A DNA stretch of 64,000 bases from Limnohabitans sp. Rim8 (GTDB lineage Bacteria; Pseudomonadota; Gammaproteobacteria; Burkholderiales; Burkholderiaceae_C), in NCBI GenBank assembly GCA_945897465.1, contig CAMDFK010000002.1:62001-126000 (forward strand), in the 5' to 3' direction. A program made the position numbers and the translations under genes. Below, in pieces: positions 53,822 to 62,541 of the stretch. The stretch's first letter is position 1; each line of letters begins with the position of its first letter. Under the pieces are notes generated by a model. That model was not told where the DNA came from, searched no databases, and saw only the letters and a list, made by a program, of their open reading frames with translations.

Positions 53822-54919
53822 TTAAGGCTTGACGGCAGCAATGGGTGGCAAATCGTGCGCCACATCGCCGCATTGGGCGCGGTGCTGCAAGGCGTGTTCC
53901 ATGACCACCAGGGCCAGCATAGCCTCCGCAATCGGAGTGGCACGGATGCCCACACACGGGTCATGACGGCCTTTGGTGATGACCTCGGTGGGCTGGCCTG
54001 CGGAATCAATCGAGTCGCGGGCAATCAGGATCGAACTGGTGGGCTTGATGGCGATGGATACCTCGATGTCCTGCCCAGTGCTGATGCCACCCAACACGCC
54101 GCCCGCGTTGTTGCCGACAAAACCTTCAGGTGTGAGCGCGTCACCCGCGGTGCTGCCCTTTTGTGTGACGCAGCCAAAACCCACACCAATTTCGACGCCC
54201 TTGACAGCGTTGATGCCCATCATGGCGTAAGCGATGTCGGCGTCGATCTTGTCAAACAGCGGCTGACCCAAACCAACTGGCACGCCACGCGCCACCACCC
54301 GCAAGCGGGCACCACAGGAGTCGCCCGACTTGCGCAAGGCACCCATGTAGTCTTCGAGCGCCGTCACATCGGCCACTGGGGCAAAAAACGGGTTGTTCGG
54401 CACATGGTCCCAGCTCTCAAAGCCAATCGGCACCTCGCCAATCTGGGTCATGCAACCGACAAAAGTGGTGCCAAATTGTTCTTTGAGCCACTTTTTGGCC
54501 ACCGCACCCGCGGCGACCATCGGCGCTGTCAGGCGGGCCGACGAGCGGCCGCCGCCCCGTGGGTCGCGCAGGCCGTATTTGCGCCAGTAGGTGTAATCGG
54601 CATGCCCCGGACGGAAGGTCTGCAGGATGTCGCCGTAGTCCTTGCTGCGCTGGTCGGTGTTGTTGATCAGCAGGCAAATCGGGGTACCGGTGGTCAAGCC
54701 TTGGTACACGCCCGAGAGGATTTGCACCGCATCGGGTTCGTTGCGCTGAGTCACAAATTTGCTGGTGCCTGGGCGACGGCGGTCCAGGTCGGGCTGGATG
54801 TCGGACTCACTCAGCGGCATGCCTGGGGGGCAGCCGTCGATCACGCAGCCAATGGCTGGGCCGTGGGATTCACCAAAGTTGGTGACCGAAAAGAGATTTC
54901 CAAAGGTATTGCCGCTCAT
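53822..54919 (-). CDS. aroC: Chorismate synthase
   Basis: A 365-residue chorismate synthase that begins [20 protein letters not shown], one of the family signatures, with the further signatures [21 protein letters not shown] (residues about 123-140) and a [15 protein letters not shown] end segment. It converts EPSP to chorismate using reduced FMN, the last common step to aromatic amino acids. The ATG has GGAGG-like CCTCC complement only on the opposite strand; instead TGGGATAAT lies 8 bases upstream. The MFS gene follows by 3 bases. Confidence 0.97.
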   Translation of the reverse strand: MSGNTFGNLFSVTNFGESHGPAIGCVIDGCPPGMPLSESDIQPDLDRRRPGTSKFVTQRNEPDAVQILSGVYQGLTTGTPICLLINNTDQRSKDYGDILQTFRPGHADYTYWRKYGLRDPRGGGRSSARLTAPMVAAGAVAKKWLKEQFGTTFVGCMTQIGEVPIGFESWDHVPNNPFFAPVADVTALEDYMGALRKSGDSCGARLRVVARGVPVGLGQPLFDKIDADIAYAMMGINAVKGVEIGVGFGCVTQKGSTAGDALTPEGFVGNNAGGVLGGISTGQDIEVSIAIKPTSSILIARDSIDSAGQPTEVITKGRHDPCVGIRATPIAEAMLALVVMEHALQHRAQCGDVAHDLPPIAAVKP

Positions 54920-54927
54920 GGAGGTTC

Positions 54928-54936
54928 ATTATCCCA
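54928..54936 (-). promoter_or_regulatory. Extended -10-like motif of aroC (candidate leaderless start)
   Basis: On the minus strand TGGGATAAT lies 8 bases before the aroC ATG, as before map and rlhA. The intervening GAACCTCC is not a Shine-Dalgarno sequence. Confidence 0.55.
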
Positions 54937-54980
54937 GAGCCCAGCCCCTCCGTTGCGAGGCACGGCTTGTCATCAGCGTC

Positions 54981-56189
54981 TCAGCGCTCGCCCAAAGACT
55001 GGTTCAAGGTCTTGATGACGGGCTTGGACAGGTATTTGAGCACCGTGTTCGAGCCGGTTTTGATCTCGATCATGCTGGTCATGCCGGGCTGAATGTCGAG
55101 CTGTTGGTCAGGTCGACCACTGAACTTGCGCCCATCGGTTTTGACTTGCACCCGGTAATAAGGCTGCTCGCCTTGCTGCACGTTCAGGTTTTCGGTCAGG
55201 GTGTCGGCGCTGATGTAGGACAAGGTGCCGCTCAGGTCGCCATAGATGGTGTAGTCATAAGCATCGATTTTGACCGTGGCCTTCATGCCGGTTTTGATGA
55301 AAGCGATGTCGGCCGGACTGACCTTGGCCTCGATCACCAAATCATCTTCCAAGGGTACGATTTGCATGACCTCCTCACCGGGTCGAATCACCCCGCCACG
55401 CGTGGTCACCCGCACGTTTTTCACAATGCCGTGCAAGGGGGCACGCAACTCGGTCTGCGCCAGCTGGTCTTTGCGCTGGGCCATGATTTGCTGCACCCCG
55501 GCCAAGTCTTCAAGGGCCTTGCTCAGCTCGGCCTGCGTGTCCTGAAAATACTTGTTCTTGCGGTTGGTGATCTGGGACTGTGTGTCTGCAATTTGCCGCT
55601 CCAGGCGCAACACCTCGGTAGCGCTGACATCACCGGTTTTGAGCAAAGGCCGGGTCATGCTGAGTTCTTTTTGCACAATGGCTTTGATGTTTTCGTACGA
55701 CTGCAGCTCCTCATTGATGGCCGATTGCCGTTTTTGGAACAACATGGTCTGTGTGTCGCGGAACTCGGGGTAGGCCTTGGCCTCGGGCGGAAAGCGTGGC
55801 TCCCGACCCAACACCTCGGCCTGCAAGCGGGCCACCGTGATGGCCAGGCCTGCCGCTTTGGCACGGGTTTCCAGATAACTCGACTGCTGGCGCGTGCCAT
55901 CGATCTTGACCAGCACTTGGTCGCGCTGCACCACATCGCCCTCGCGCACCAACAACTCTTCAATCACCCCACCGTCCTGCGACTGGATGATTTGCGAGCG
56001 GGCGCTGGAAATCACCGAACCCGGTGCACGGGTGATCTGGTCAATTTCAGCAAAATAAGCCCAGGTGAAAAACACCACACAAGTCAGCAGCAATGACCAC
56101 AGTGCCCAGCGCGATCCGCGCAACACCCCGCTGAGGTCCTCACGCTGGTGGTCAGGATCTGACGGGCCCAAAAACCAGAAAAATTTCAT
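54981..56189 (-). CDS. Type I secretion membrane fusion protein (HlyD family)
   Basis: A 402-residue adaptor. One membrane segment lies at residues 31-52 (WALWSLLLTCVVFFTWAYFA), then a lipoyl-like half (GSVISSARSQIIQSQDGGVIEELLVREGD), a long coiled-coil region of about 200 residues, and the closing lipoyl and beta-barrel parts with the AELRAPLHGIVKNV motif (TELRAPLHGIVKNVRV). It bridges the inner-membrane ABC exporter and the outer-membrane channel. Its ATG overlaps the ABC gene by 4 bases. It is the last gene of the secretion operon. Of the LapC/HlyD type. Confidence 0.94.
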   Translation of the reverse strand: MKFFWFLGPSDPDHQREDLSGVLRGSRWALWSLLLTCVVFFTWAYFAEIDQITRAPGSVISSARSQIIQSQDGGVIEELLVREGDVVQRDQVLVKIDGTRQQSSYLETRAKAAGLAITVARLQAEVLGREPRFPPEAKAYPEFRDTQTMLFQKRQSAINEELQSYENIKAIVQKELSMTRPLLKTGDVSATEVLRLERQIADTQSQITNRKNKYFQDTQAELSKALEDLAGVQQIMAQRKDQLAQTELRAPLHGIVKNVRVTTRGGVIRPGEEVMQIVPLEDDLVIEAKVSPADIAFIKTGMKATVKIDAYDYTIYGDLSGTLSYISADTLTENLNVQQGEQPYYRVQVKTDGRKFSGRPDQQLDIQPGMTSMIEIKTGSNTVLKYLSKPVIKTLNQSLGER

Positions 56190-58393
56190 GCCAAAGCCCC
56201 CGCTGCTGTTGCTACCGCTGGCATTGCCGCTGGTGCCACCGAAGGTGGGGCCGACTGGGGCGTGGCACTGGGCTGCCGCAAGCGGTTCAAAACTTCGTCA
56301 CGCGGACCATCAAGCACCACACGACCTTTGTCCACCACCAAAATCCGGCTGACATAGGACAAAACCGAGGGTTTGTGGGTGACCACCACAATGGAAGATT
56401 CCTTGGGCATGTTTTCAAACAGGTGTTGCATCACGCGGTTTTCGAGTTTGGCATCCATGGACGCGGTGGGCTCATCAAGGAGCAAGACTTTGGGCATGGC
56501 CAAGAGCATGCGGGTCAGGCCCACCAACTGGCGCTGCCCCCCCGACAAACCGCGCCCGCCTTCGGCAATGCTCAACTCCAGGCCCTGGGGGTGGTTTTGA
56601 ATCACCTGATCCAGCCCCGTCATGGCCGCGGCCTTGAAGATCTGGCTGTCGCTGGGCAGGGGCAAACCCAGCGTCAGGTTGTGGCGCAGTGATCCGTTGA
56701 ACAATCGCACGTCCTGCGGCAAATAACCCACATGCTCGCGCACAAATTCGGGGGCCAAGTGCACCATGTCCACTTGGTCCAGGTAAACCTGACCCGAGGT
56801 GGGCTTGAACAAACCCGAGAGCAACTTGATCAGGGTGCTCTTGCCTGAACCGACCGAGCCCAAGATGGCAATGCGCTCACCCGGGGCAATGCTCAACTGG
56901 GGAACCTCCAGCCCCGGCAGGTCCTTGGCATAGGAAAAATGGGCTTTGCTCAAACGGATCTCCCCTCGGCACAACTCGGGCACCACCAGGCGCTCGCTGT
57001 GCTCGCGCTCACTGGGCATGGCCATGATGCCGTTGAGCGATTGCAAGGCCAGCTTGGCGTGCTGCCACTGCACGATCAGACCCGGCAGTTGCGCCACGGG
57101 CGTCAACGCACGGCCCGAAATGATGGAACAAGCGATCAAGCCCCCCATGGTCAGATGTCCGCCATTGATGGCATAGGCTCCCGCGGCGATCATGCCCGCG
57201 TAACTGAGCTGCTGAATGGTTTGGGTCAGGTTGCTCGACAAAGTCGAAAACTGGCGCAGTTTCAGCTCACTGTCGGCCATGGTGGTGGTCATGCTGCGCC
57301 AGCGGTCCAGCATCTTCCACTCGGCGTTGGCGGCTTTGACCGATTCGATGCCGTCGATGGCCTCGATCAGCAAGCCATTTTTCTCATTCGACTCCTTCAT
57401 GTGAAGTTGGGTGTATTTGTCGATCGAGCCGCGAAACGCCATGCCCGCCAACACCGCCAAGGGCACCGCCAACACGGGCACCAGGGCCACCGGCCCGGCA
57501 ATGATGGCGATCACCCCCACAAACAAAACAGCAAAGGGCAAGTCGGCCATGATGAACAAGCTCGACGAGGTCAGAAAATTGCGAACCGATTCGAAATGCC
57601 GGATTTGCGAAGCAAACGTGCCCACGGTGTTGGGCCGCGCGTCCATGCGGATGTCCAGCGCCTTGCCGAAAAACACCGCTGACAATTCCTGGTCGATCGC
57701 TTTGCAGGCGCGGTCCACCATGAAGGCCCGCACCTGTTTGAGCACCAACTCCATCACGATCGCAATGACCACACCAACGGTCAGCACCCACAAGGTCGAA
57801 TAGCCCTTGGTCGGAATGACCCGGTCATAGACCTGCATCGAGTACAAAGCGGCCACCAGCCCCACCAGGCTGATCACGCAGGTGGCCACCACGGCCTCTA
57901 GGAACACCGAACGGTAGCGCCGAATCGAGGTGGCAAACCAGTCGGTCGCACTCAGGGCGCGGTGCCCCGACTCCCCCGGGCGGGCGGGCATGACGCTCAG
58001 CTTCAACAAACGGCCCTGACGCGCATCGGCCATGGGCAACACGCAGGGGTTGCCCTCCGGGTCCTGACAGGTCAGTCGGTGGCGGCCGGAGCCGCCGCGC
58101 ACCAGCAAGACCTGCTCGCCCTCGGAGCCCACCCAAAGCAGCGGAAAATCAGCTGGCTTGAGATTTTTGGGGTCGACCGCATGGATGTGCGCGGTGGGAA
58201 AGCGTGCCAGCCACCAGGCTTTGAGGCGCTCTTCGCGGCTGAGGTGGTCCACCATCAGGCCTTCGGTGGTGCGCGACATCATGCCAAAGCGGTGCGCGGG
58301 CACCGCCAGGCCCAAGAGGCCCGCCAGACGGGACAGAACCACCGCCAAGTTGCGGTCCAGCATGATGCTGGAAGCGCTGTCGTGTTCAGTCAT
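56186..58393 (-). CDS. Type I secretion ABC exporter (LapB-like)
   Basis: A 735-residue half-transporter. The first 145 residues resemble the inactive C39-like substrate-docking domain; no catalytic Cys is visible there. Six membrane segments follow, then the ATPase with Walker A GSVGSGKST, signature GLSGGQRQ and Walker B VLLLDEPTA. The last 25 residues are Ala/Pro-rich. It powers export of a large RTX-type protein across both membranes. It overlaps the TolC gene by 8 bases and the HlyD gene by 4. The substrate gene is not in this window. Confidence 0.95.
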   Translation of the reverse strand: MTEHDSASSIMLDRNLAVVLSRLAGLLGLAVPAHRFGMMSRTTEGLMVDHLSREERLKAWWLARFPTAHIHAVDPKNLKPADFPLLWVGSEGEQVLLVRGGSGRHRLTCQDPEGNPCVLPMADARQGRLLKLSVMPARPGESGHRALSATDWFATSIRRYRSVFLEAVVATCVISLVGLVAALYSMQVYDRVIPTKGYSTLWVLTVGVVIAIVMELVLKQVRAFMVDRACKAIDQELSAVFFGKALDIRMDARPNTVGTFASQIRHFESVRNFLTSSSLFIMADLPFAVLFVGVIAIIAGPVALVPVLAVPLAVLAGMAFRGSIDKYTQLHMKESNEKNGLLIEAIDGIESVKAANAEWKMLDRWRSMTTTMADSELKLRQFSTLSSNLTQTIQQLSYAGMIAAGAYAINGGHLTMGGLIACSIISGRALTPVAQLPGLIVQWQHAKLALQSLNGIMAMPSEREHSERLVVPELCRGEIRLSKAHFSYAKDLPGLEVPQLSIAPGERIAILGSVGSGKSTLIKLLSGLFKPTSGQVYLDQVDMVHLAPEFVREHVGYLPQDVRLFNGSLRHNLTLGLPLPSDSQIFKAAAMTGLDQVIQNHPQGLELSIAEGGRGLSGGQRQLVGLTRMLLAMPKVLLLDEPTASMDAKLENRVMQHLFENMPKESSIVVVTHKPSVLSYVSRILVVDKGRVVLDGPRDEVLNRLRQPSATPQSAPPSVAPAAMPAVATAAGALA

Positions 58394-59633
58394 GGATCTG
58401 CGTGAGCGCTGGAGAATTCATGGGGCTTGTCAGCAGCATCAAACGCAGCTGCAGCGACTGGGTGCTGGAAGACACATCCACCGCGCTGTAATGGGCTTGG
58501 GCACTCTCGCGCAAAGCGTTCAGAACATCGAGCCAGTTTTTCTTGCCAATCTGGTACTGGCGCAAATAAGAAGCCACCACATCTTCTGTGGCCGTGACCA
58601 ATAAACGGGCGGGTTCGACCTGTTGGGCCAGGGCCTCGAGCTCGGTCAAAGCCGTGCGCACCTGCTGCTCGAGCTGGCGCTCAAAGACCACGGAGTTTTG
58701 CAAGCTGTTTTCGAGGCGCGAACGCGCTGCTGCCTCAGCACTGCGTGCCGACAAACCTGGGCCTGGGGAAAACTGCAGCGAGATGTACGTGCGGCTGGGC
58801 AAAGTTGCCGTGTCATTGGCCCCCAAGTTTTGGCGATGGGCCAAGGCCACCGTGGGGTACAGGTCCGCTTGGGCCATGTCGATTTGGGCTTGGGCCACTT
58901 GTTGTTGGGTGCGCCAGCGCAGCAACTCGGCCGAATGGGCCTTGCTCGCCTCAATGGCCAAGCCTTCTTCCAGTTTGGGCAGGTCGATGCGGGACGGCGC
59001 TTTCAAACCCGTATGAGGCTCACCCACCAACTGCTGCAGCGCCAGTTGGGCCGTTTGCAAGGCACGGTCAAACTGGATGCGTTCGGACACGGCTTGCTGA
59101 AAACGTGCGGAAGCCAACACCTGATCGGTCAAGGGGCTGATTTCGGCCACCACGCGACGCTGGATCAACGCCAGCAGCTTACGGTGCTCTTCCTCGGTTT
59201 TGCGGGCCATCTCCAGACGCCGCTGCCAGCGCAAGACTTCAAAAAATTGTTGCCCGGCTTGCTGCATCAGGCTGGTGCGGGTTTCTTGCAAGCCAGCCTC
59301 GGCCAGCGTCAGTTGGGCCTGCGCCAAACGGTTTTGTGCATCGATCTTGCCGCCTGCCCAAAGCGGTTGCTGGATCAATAAGGCCGCTTGGGGTCGCCCG
59401 CTGGAGGCCGTGGCTTCTGTGCTCACCGTCGGATACCGCGACCACTTGGCAGTCTCCAGATCGGCCAGCGCCGCTTGCACCTCGGCCTGTTTGGCTTTCA
59501 CACTGGGGTGATGGGTGGACGCGAGGCTGAGGGCATCGACCAGACGCAGCTGCGAGGCCGCAGACATCGAAGGCCAGCCCCCGAACAGGGCCACCAACAC
59601 CACACAGGCTTGCCAAACTTTGCGATGGGTCAT
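58386..59633 (-). CDS. TolC-family outer-membrane channel
   Basis: A 415-residue outer-membrane efflux protein. The signal peptide spans about residues 1-26 (MTHRKVWQACVVLVALFGGW to SAAS). Two structural repeats of helical barrel parts follow, with SLASTHHPSVKAKQAEVQAA in the first and QIGKKNWLDVLNALRE in the second. It forms the exit duct of the type I system. Start at 59633 was chosen since a TTG-started extension upstream is not hydrophobic. A short hairpin (AAAACAC/GTGTTTT, 59642-59661) sits just upstream, in the leader of this operon. Confidence 0.92.
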   Translation of the reverse strand: MTHRKVWQACVVLVALFGGWPSMSAASQLRLVDALSLASTHHPSVKAKQAEVQAALADLETAKWSRYPTVSTEATASSGRPQAALLIQQPLWAGGKIDAQNRLAQAQLTLAEAGLQETRTSLMQQAGQQFFEVLRWQRRLEMARKTEEEHRKLLALIQRRVVAEISPLTDQVLASARFQQAVSERIQFDRALQTAQLALQQLVGEPHTGLKAPSRIDLPKLEEGLAIEASKAHSAELLRWRTQQQVAQAQIDMAQADLYPTVALAHRQNLGANDTATLPSRTYISLQFSPGPGLSARSAEAAARSRLENSLQNSVVFERQLEQQVRTALTELEALAQQVEPARLLVTATEDVVASYLRQYQIGKKNWLDVLNALRESAQAHYSAVDVSSSTQSLQLRLMLLTSPMNSPALTQIHD

Positions 59634-59779
59634 TTGAGTCCAAAACACTTTTTGGTGTTTTATTTTTTTAGTACTCAAATATTATTGCATGGCAGTACCC
59701 AGTAATTATTAAATGCTTACCTTCTGTGGGTGACTCGAAAACTCAAAGGGCATAGGACCCATGACAACATGAGAACGCC

Positions 59780-59804
59780 CGAGGCTGCCGAAAGGGCAGC
59801 CTCG
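59780..59804 (-). terminator. Hairpin after the CBS-domain gene
   Basis: A perfect 10-base stem (CGAGGCTGCC at 59780-59789 with GGCAGCCTCG at 59795-59804) and a 5-base loop start 4 bases after the stop of the minus-strand CBS gene. No strong T-run follows, so termination may be only partial. Confidence 0.65.
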
Positions 59805-59808
59805 CGGG

Positions 59809-60267
59809 TCAGCTTGGCACTTTGGCGCTGTCTTGGTCTGGCCAGTCGCGGATGTAGGCCTTGAGCATTTTGTTCTCGAAGTCTTGGCTCTCCACCACGG
59901 CTTTGGCCACATCGTAAAAACTGATGACACCCATCAAGATCGGTCCATCCATGATGGGCATGTAACGGGCATGGCGCTCCAGCATGATGCGGCGGACCTC
60001 GTCCAAATCGGTGTCGCTGCTGCAACTCATAGGCTGGGCATCCATGGCTTCCAGCACGGTGGTTTGGCCCACCTGACCGCCGTTTTGGACCACCTGCTGG
60101 ATCACCTCCCGAAAAGTCAGCATGCCCGCCAACTGGCCATGGGACATGACCACCAAAGAGCCGATGTCTTTTTCGGCCATCACGTTCAAAGCAGAAGACA
60201 AAGGTTCATCGGGATTGACTGTGAACAAAGTGCTGCCCTTGACGCGCAAAATATCACTGACTTTCAT
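59809..60267 (-). CDS. CBS-domain pair protein
   Basis: A 152-residue protein made of two CBS domains, residues about 8-60 (LFTVNPDEPLSSALNVMAEKDIGSLVV, here the segment around EKDIGSLVVM) and 75-135 (ARYMPIMDGPILMGVISFYDV). CBS pairs bind adenosine nucleotides such as AMP, ATP or SAM and act as energy or metabolite sensors. The ATG at 60267 has GAGGAGA upstream. It is divergent from metY with a 111-base gap between. The partner regulated by it is not evident. Confidence 0.92.
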   Translation of the reverse strand: MKVSDILRVKGSTLFTVNPDEPLSSALNVMAEKDIGSLVVMSHGQLAGMLTFREVIQQVVQNGGQVGQTTVLEAMDAQPMSCSSDTDLDEVRRIMLERHARYMPIMDGPILMGVISFYDVAKAVVESQDFENKMLKAYIRDWPDQDSAKVPS

Positions 60268-60299
60268 GGCGTGTCTCCTCTGGCTTGTGTGTGACTGAC

Positions 60300-60326
60300 G
60301 AAGATTTAATATAGCCCACAATCTTC
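60300..60326. promoter_or_regulatory. Inverted repeat in the metY / CBS-gene intergenic region
   Basis: GAAGATT (60300-60306) and AATCTTC (60320-60326) are perfect reverse complements 13 bases apart, in the shared promoter region of the two divergent genes. A TAATAT -10-like box lies inside the spacer. The role as an operator is inferred. Confidence 0.35.
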
Positions 60327-60378
60327 GCCATGCACAGCGTTCCTCAATCGCTGGCCTTTTCTTTTTTCGGAGACTCCC

Positions 60379-61680
60379 ATGGCTGGATACAGCGATCCCG
60401 GTTTTGACACTTTGGCCCTGCACGCAGGCGCGGCGCCCGACCCGAGCACGGGCGCACGGGCCGTGCCCATCCACCTGACCACATCTTTTGTGTTCGAGTC
60501 GTCCGACCAAGCCGCCGCCCTGTTCAACCTGGAGCGCCCTGGACACGTTTACAGCCGCATCAGCAATCCGACCAACGCGGTGCTGGAGCAGCGCATCTCG
60601 GCCCTCGAAGGCGGTATCGGGGCGATCACCACATCGAGCGGACAGGCCGCTTTGCATCTGGCCATTGCCACCCTCATGGGCGCGGGATCGCACATCGTGG
60701 CTTCGAGCGCTTTGTACGGCGGCTCACACAACCTGCTGCACTACACCCTGAGCCGCTTTGGCATCCGCACCACTTTTGTCAAACCCGGCGACTTGGATGC
60801 CTGGCGGGCCGCCGTGCAGCCCAACACCCAACTCTTTTTTGGCGAAACCGTGGGCAACCCCGGCATGGACGTGCTGGACATTGAAGCCGTGAGCGCCATC
60901 GCGCACGAAGCGGGTGTGCCGCTGCTGGTGGACTCCACCCTCACCTCACCCTGGCTCATCAAGCCTTTTGACCACGGGGCCGACCTCGTTTACCACTCGG
61001 CCACCAAGTTTTTGTCGGGCCACGGCACGGTGGTGGGCGGTGTGGTGGTCGATGGCGGCAGCTTTGACTGGGACAAATCGGGCAAGTTTTCTGAGTTGAG
61101 CCAAGCCTATGATGGCTTTCACAACATGGTCTTCAGCGAAGAAAGCACCGTGGGCGCCTTCTTGCTGCGGGCGCGGCGCGAGGGGCTGCGCGACTTTGGC
61201 GCTTGCATGAGCCCACACACCGCCTGGCTGATTTTGCAAGGCATCGAAACCCTGCCCCTGCGCATGGCCCGGCACATGGAGAACACCGCCAAAGTGGTCG
61301 AATTTTTGGCCTCACACCCGATGGTTAGCCGCGTGGGCCACCCCATGCTAGAGAGCCACCCGTCTCATGCCTTGGCGCAAAAACTTTTGCCACGCGGCGC
61401 TGGCTCGGTGTTCAGCTTCGACATCCAAGGCAGCCGGGCCCAAGGCCAAAAGTTCATCGAAACCCTCAAGGTCTTCAGCCACCTGGCCAATGTGGGCGAC
61501 TGCCGCAGCCTGGTGATCCACCCGGCCAGCACCACGCATTTCCGCATGACAGACGAAGCCCTGGCCGCAGGCGGCATTGGTCCGGGCACGATCCGGCTGT
61601 CGATCGGCCTGGAAGACCCGGCCGACCTGATCGACGACCTGAAAAAGGCCCTCAAGGCTGCAGAAAAAGCAGGAGCCTGA
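60379..61680 (+). CDS. metY: O-acetylhomoserine sulfhydrylase (PLP-dependent, MetY type)
   Basis: A 433-residue Cys/Met-metabolism PLP enzyme. It opens GFDTLALHAGAAPDP, has the YSRISNPTN motif of the substrate site and the PLP-binding Lys210 in HSATKFLSGHG. Length and the early HAG segment fit the O-acetylhomoserine type, which makes homocysteine directly from sulfide; O-succinylhomoserine use (MetZ) cannot be excluded. GGAGACTCCC precedes the ATG. The alpha/beta hydrolase follows after 2 bases, so the two are translated from the same message. Homotetramer in the cytoplasm by family knowledge. Confidence 0.9.
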   Translation: MAGYSDPGFDTLALHAGAAPDPSTGARAVPIHLTTSFVFESSDQAAALFNLERPGHVYSRISNPTNAVLEQRISALEGGIGAITTSSGQAALHLAIATLMGAGSHIVASSALYGGSHNLLHYTLSRFGIRTTFVKPGDLDAWRAAVQPNTQLFFGETVGNPGMDVLDIEAVSAIAHEAGVPLLVDSTLTSPWLIKPFDHGADLVYHSATKFLSGHGTVVGGVVVDGGSFDWDKSGKFSELSQAYDGFHNMVFSEESTVGAFLLRARREGLRDFGACMSPHTAWLILQGIETLPLRMARHMENTAKVVEFLASHPMVSRVGHPMLESHPSHALAQKLLPRGAGSVFSFDIQGSRAQGQKFIETLKVFSHLANVGDCRSLVIHPASTTHFRMTDEALAAGGIGPGTIRLSIGLEDPADLIDDLKKALKAAEKAGA

Positions 61681-61682
61681 CC

Positions 61683-62501
61683 ATGAAAATCTCTGCTCAA
61701 GGCCACGACCTCTACGCCTACACCGGCGGCAAGCCCTTCAACCCCGCGCAGCCCACCGCCGTATTCATCCACGGCGTGCTCAACGACCACAGCGTCTGGA
61801 TTTTGCAAACCCGCTACATGGCCCACCACGGCTGGAACGTGCTGGCGATTGACCTGCCCGGGCACTGCAAAAGCCAAGGCACACCACCCCAAAGCGTGGA
61901 AGAAGCCGCCGACACCGTCATCGCCATGCTCGATGCACTGAAGATCGAAAAAGCCGCACTGATCGGCCACAGCTTTGGCTCGCTCATCGCCCTGGAAGCC
62001 ACGGCACGCGACTCGGCAGCACACCCGGGGCGCGTGATCCACCTGGTGATGGTGGGCACGGCCTACCCGATGCGGGTGTCGCCTGCCTTGCTCGATTTGT
62101 CGGTCAGCGCCCCGTTCAAGGCCATTGACATGGTCAACAGCTTCTCTCACTCCACACTCGCCCCACCGCCTTCGGCCTTGGGCCCCGGCACTTGGCTTTA
62201 TGGCGGCAGCAAGGCGCTGATGCGGCGCGTACTGGCCAGCAACACGCAGAACAATGTGTTCCACACCGGCTTCAAGGCCTGCGACGACTACCGTGGCGCA
62301 GAAGCCGCCATGCCAAAGGTCACTTGCCCCACCCTGTTTGTGCTGGGCAATGCCGACCAGATGACACCGCCCAAAGCCGCACAAAGCCTGATCGACCTTT
62401 GCGCCAAGCCCAAAGTCGTGAAACTGCCCGCAGGCCATTCGCTCATGACCGAGGCACCCGAAGGCGTGTTGCAGGCGCTCAAAGATTTTTTGAAACCGTG
62501 A
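61683..62501 (+). CDS. Alpha/beta hydrolase
   Basis: A 272-residue hydrolase. AVFIHGVLNDHSVW provides the oxyanion region, Ser97 is the nucleophile in LIGHSFGSL, the acid is in VLGNADQMTP, and the His in PAGHSLMTE. It starts 2 bases after the metY stop and precedes the P450 gene by 40 bases. It is too short for homoserine acetyltransferase (MetX, about 370-400), so it is not the expected MetY partner. Substrate unknown. Confidence 0.88.
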   Translation: MKISAQGHDLYAYTGGKPFNPAQPTAVFIHGVLNDHSVWILQTRYMAHHGWNVLAIDLPGHCKSQGTPPQSVEEAADTVIAMLDALKIEKAALIGHSFGSLIALEATARDSAAHPGRVIHLVMVGTAYPMRVSPALLDLSVSAPFKAIDMVNSFSHSTLAPPPSALGPGTWLYGGSKALMRRVLASNTQNNVFHTGFKACDDYRGAEAAMPKVTCPTLFVLGNADQMTPPKAAQSLIDLCAKPKVVKLPAGHSLMTEAPEGVLQALKDFLKP

Positions 62502-62541
62502 GGGCGAAGGCCATTTGCTCACAGGGGCTCGCTACTACAAC

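Noticed and set aside
53039..55015. A 650-residue open frame on the plus strand across aroC and the MFS gene
   Set aside because: It lies opposite two clearly coding minus-strand genes and has no family pattern; high GC at third positions keeps the antisense frame open.
61365..62522. A 385-residue minus-strand open frame opposite metY and the hydrolase
   Set aside because: Shadow of two well-supported plus-strand genes; no start signal or family match.
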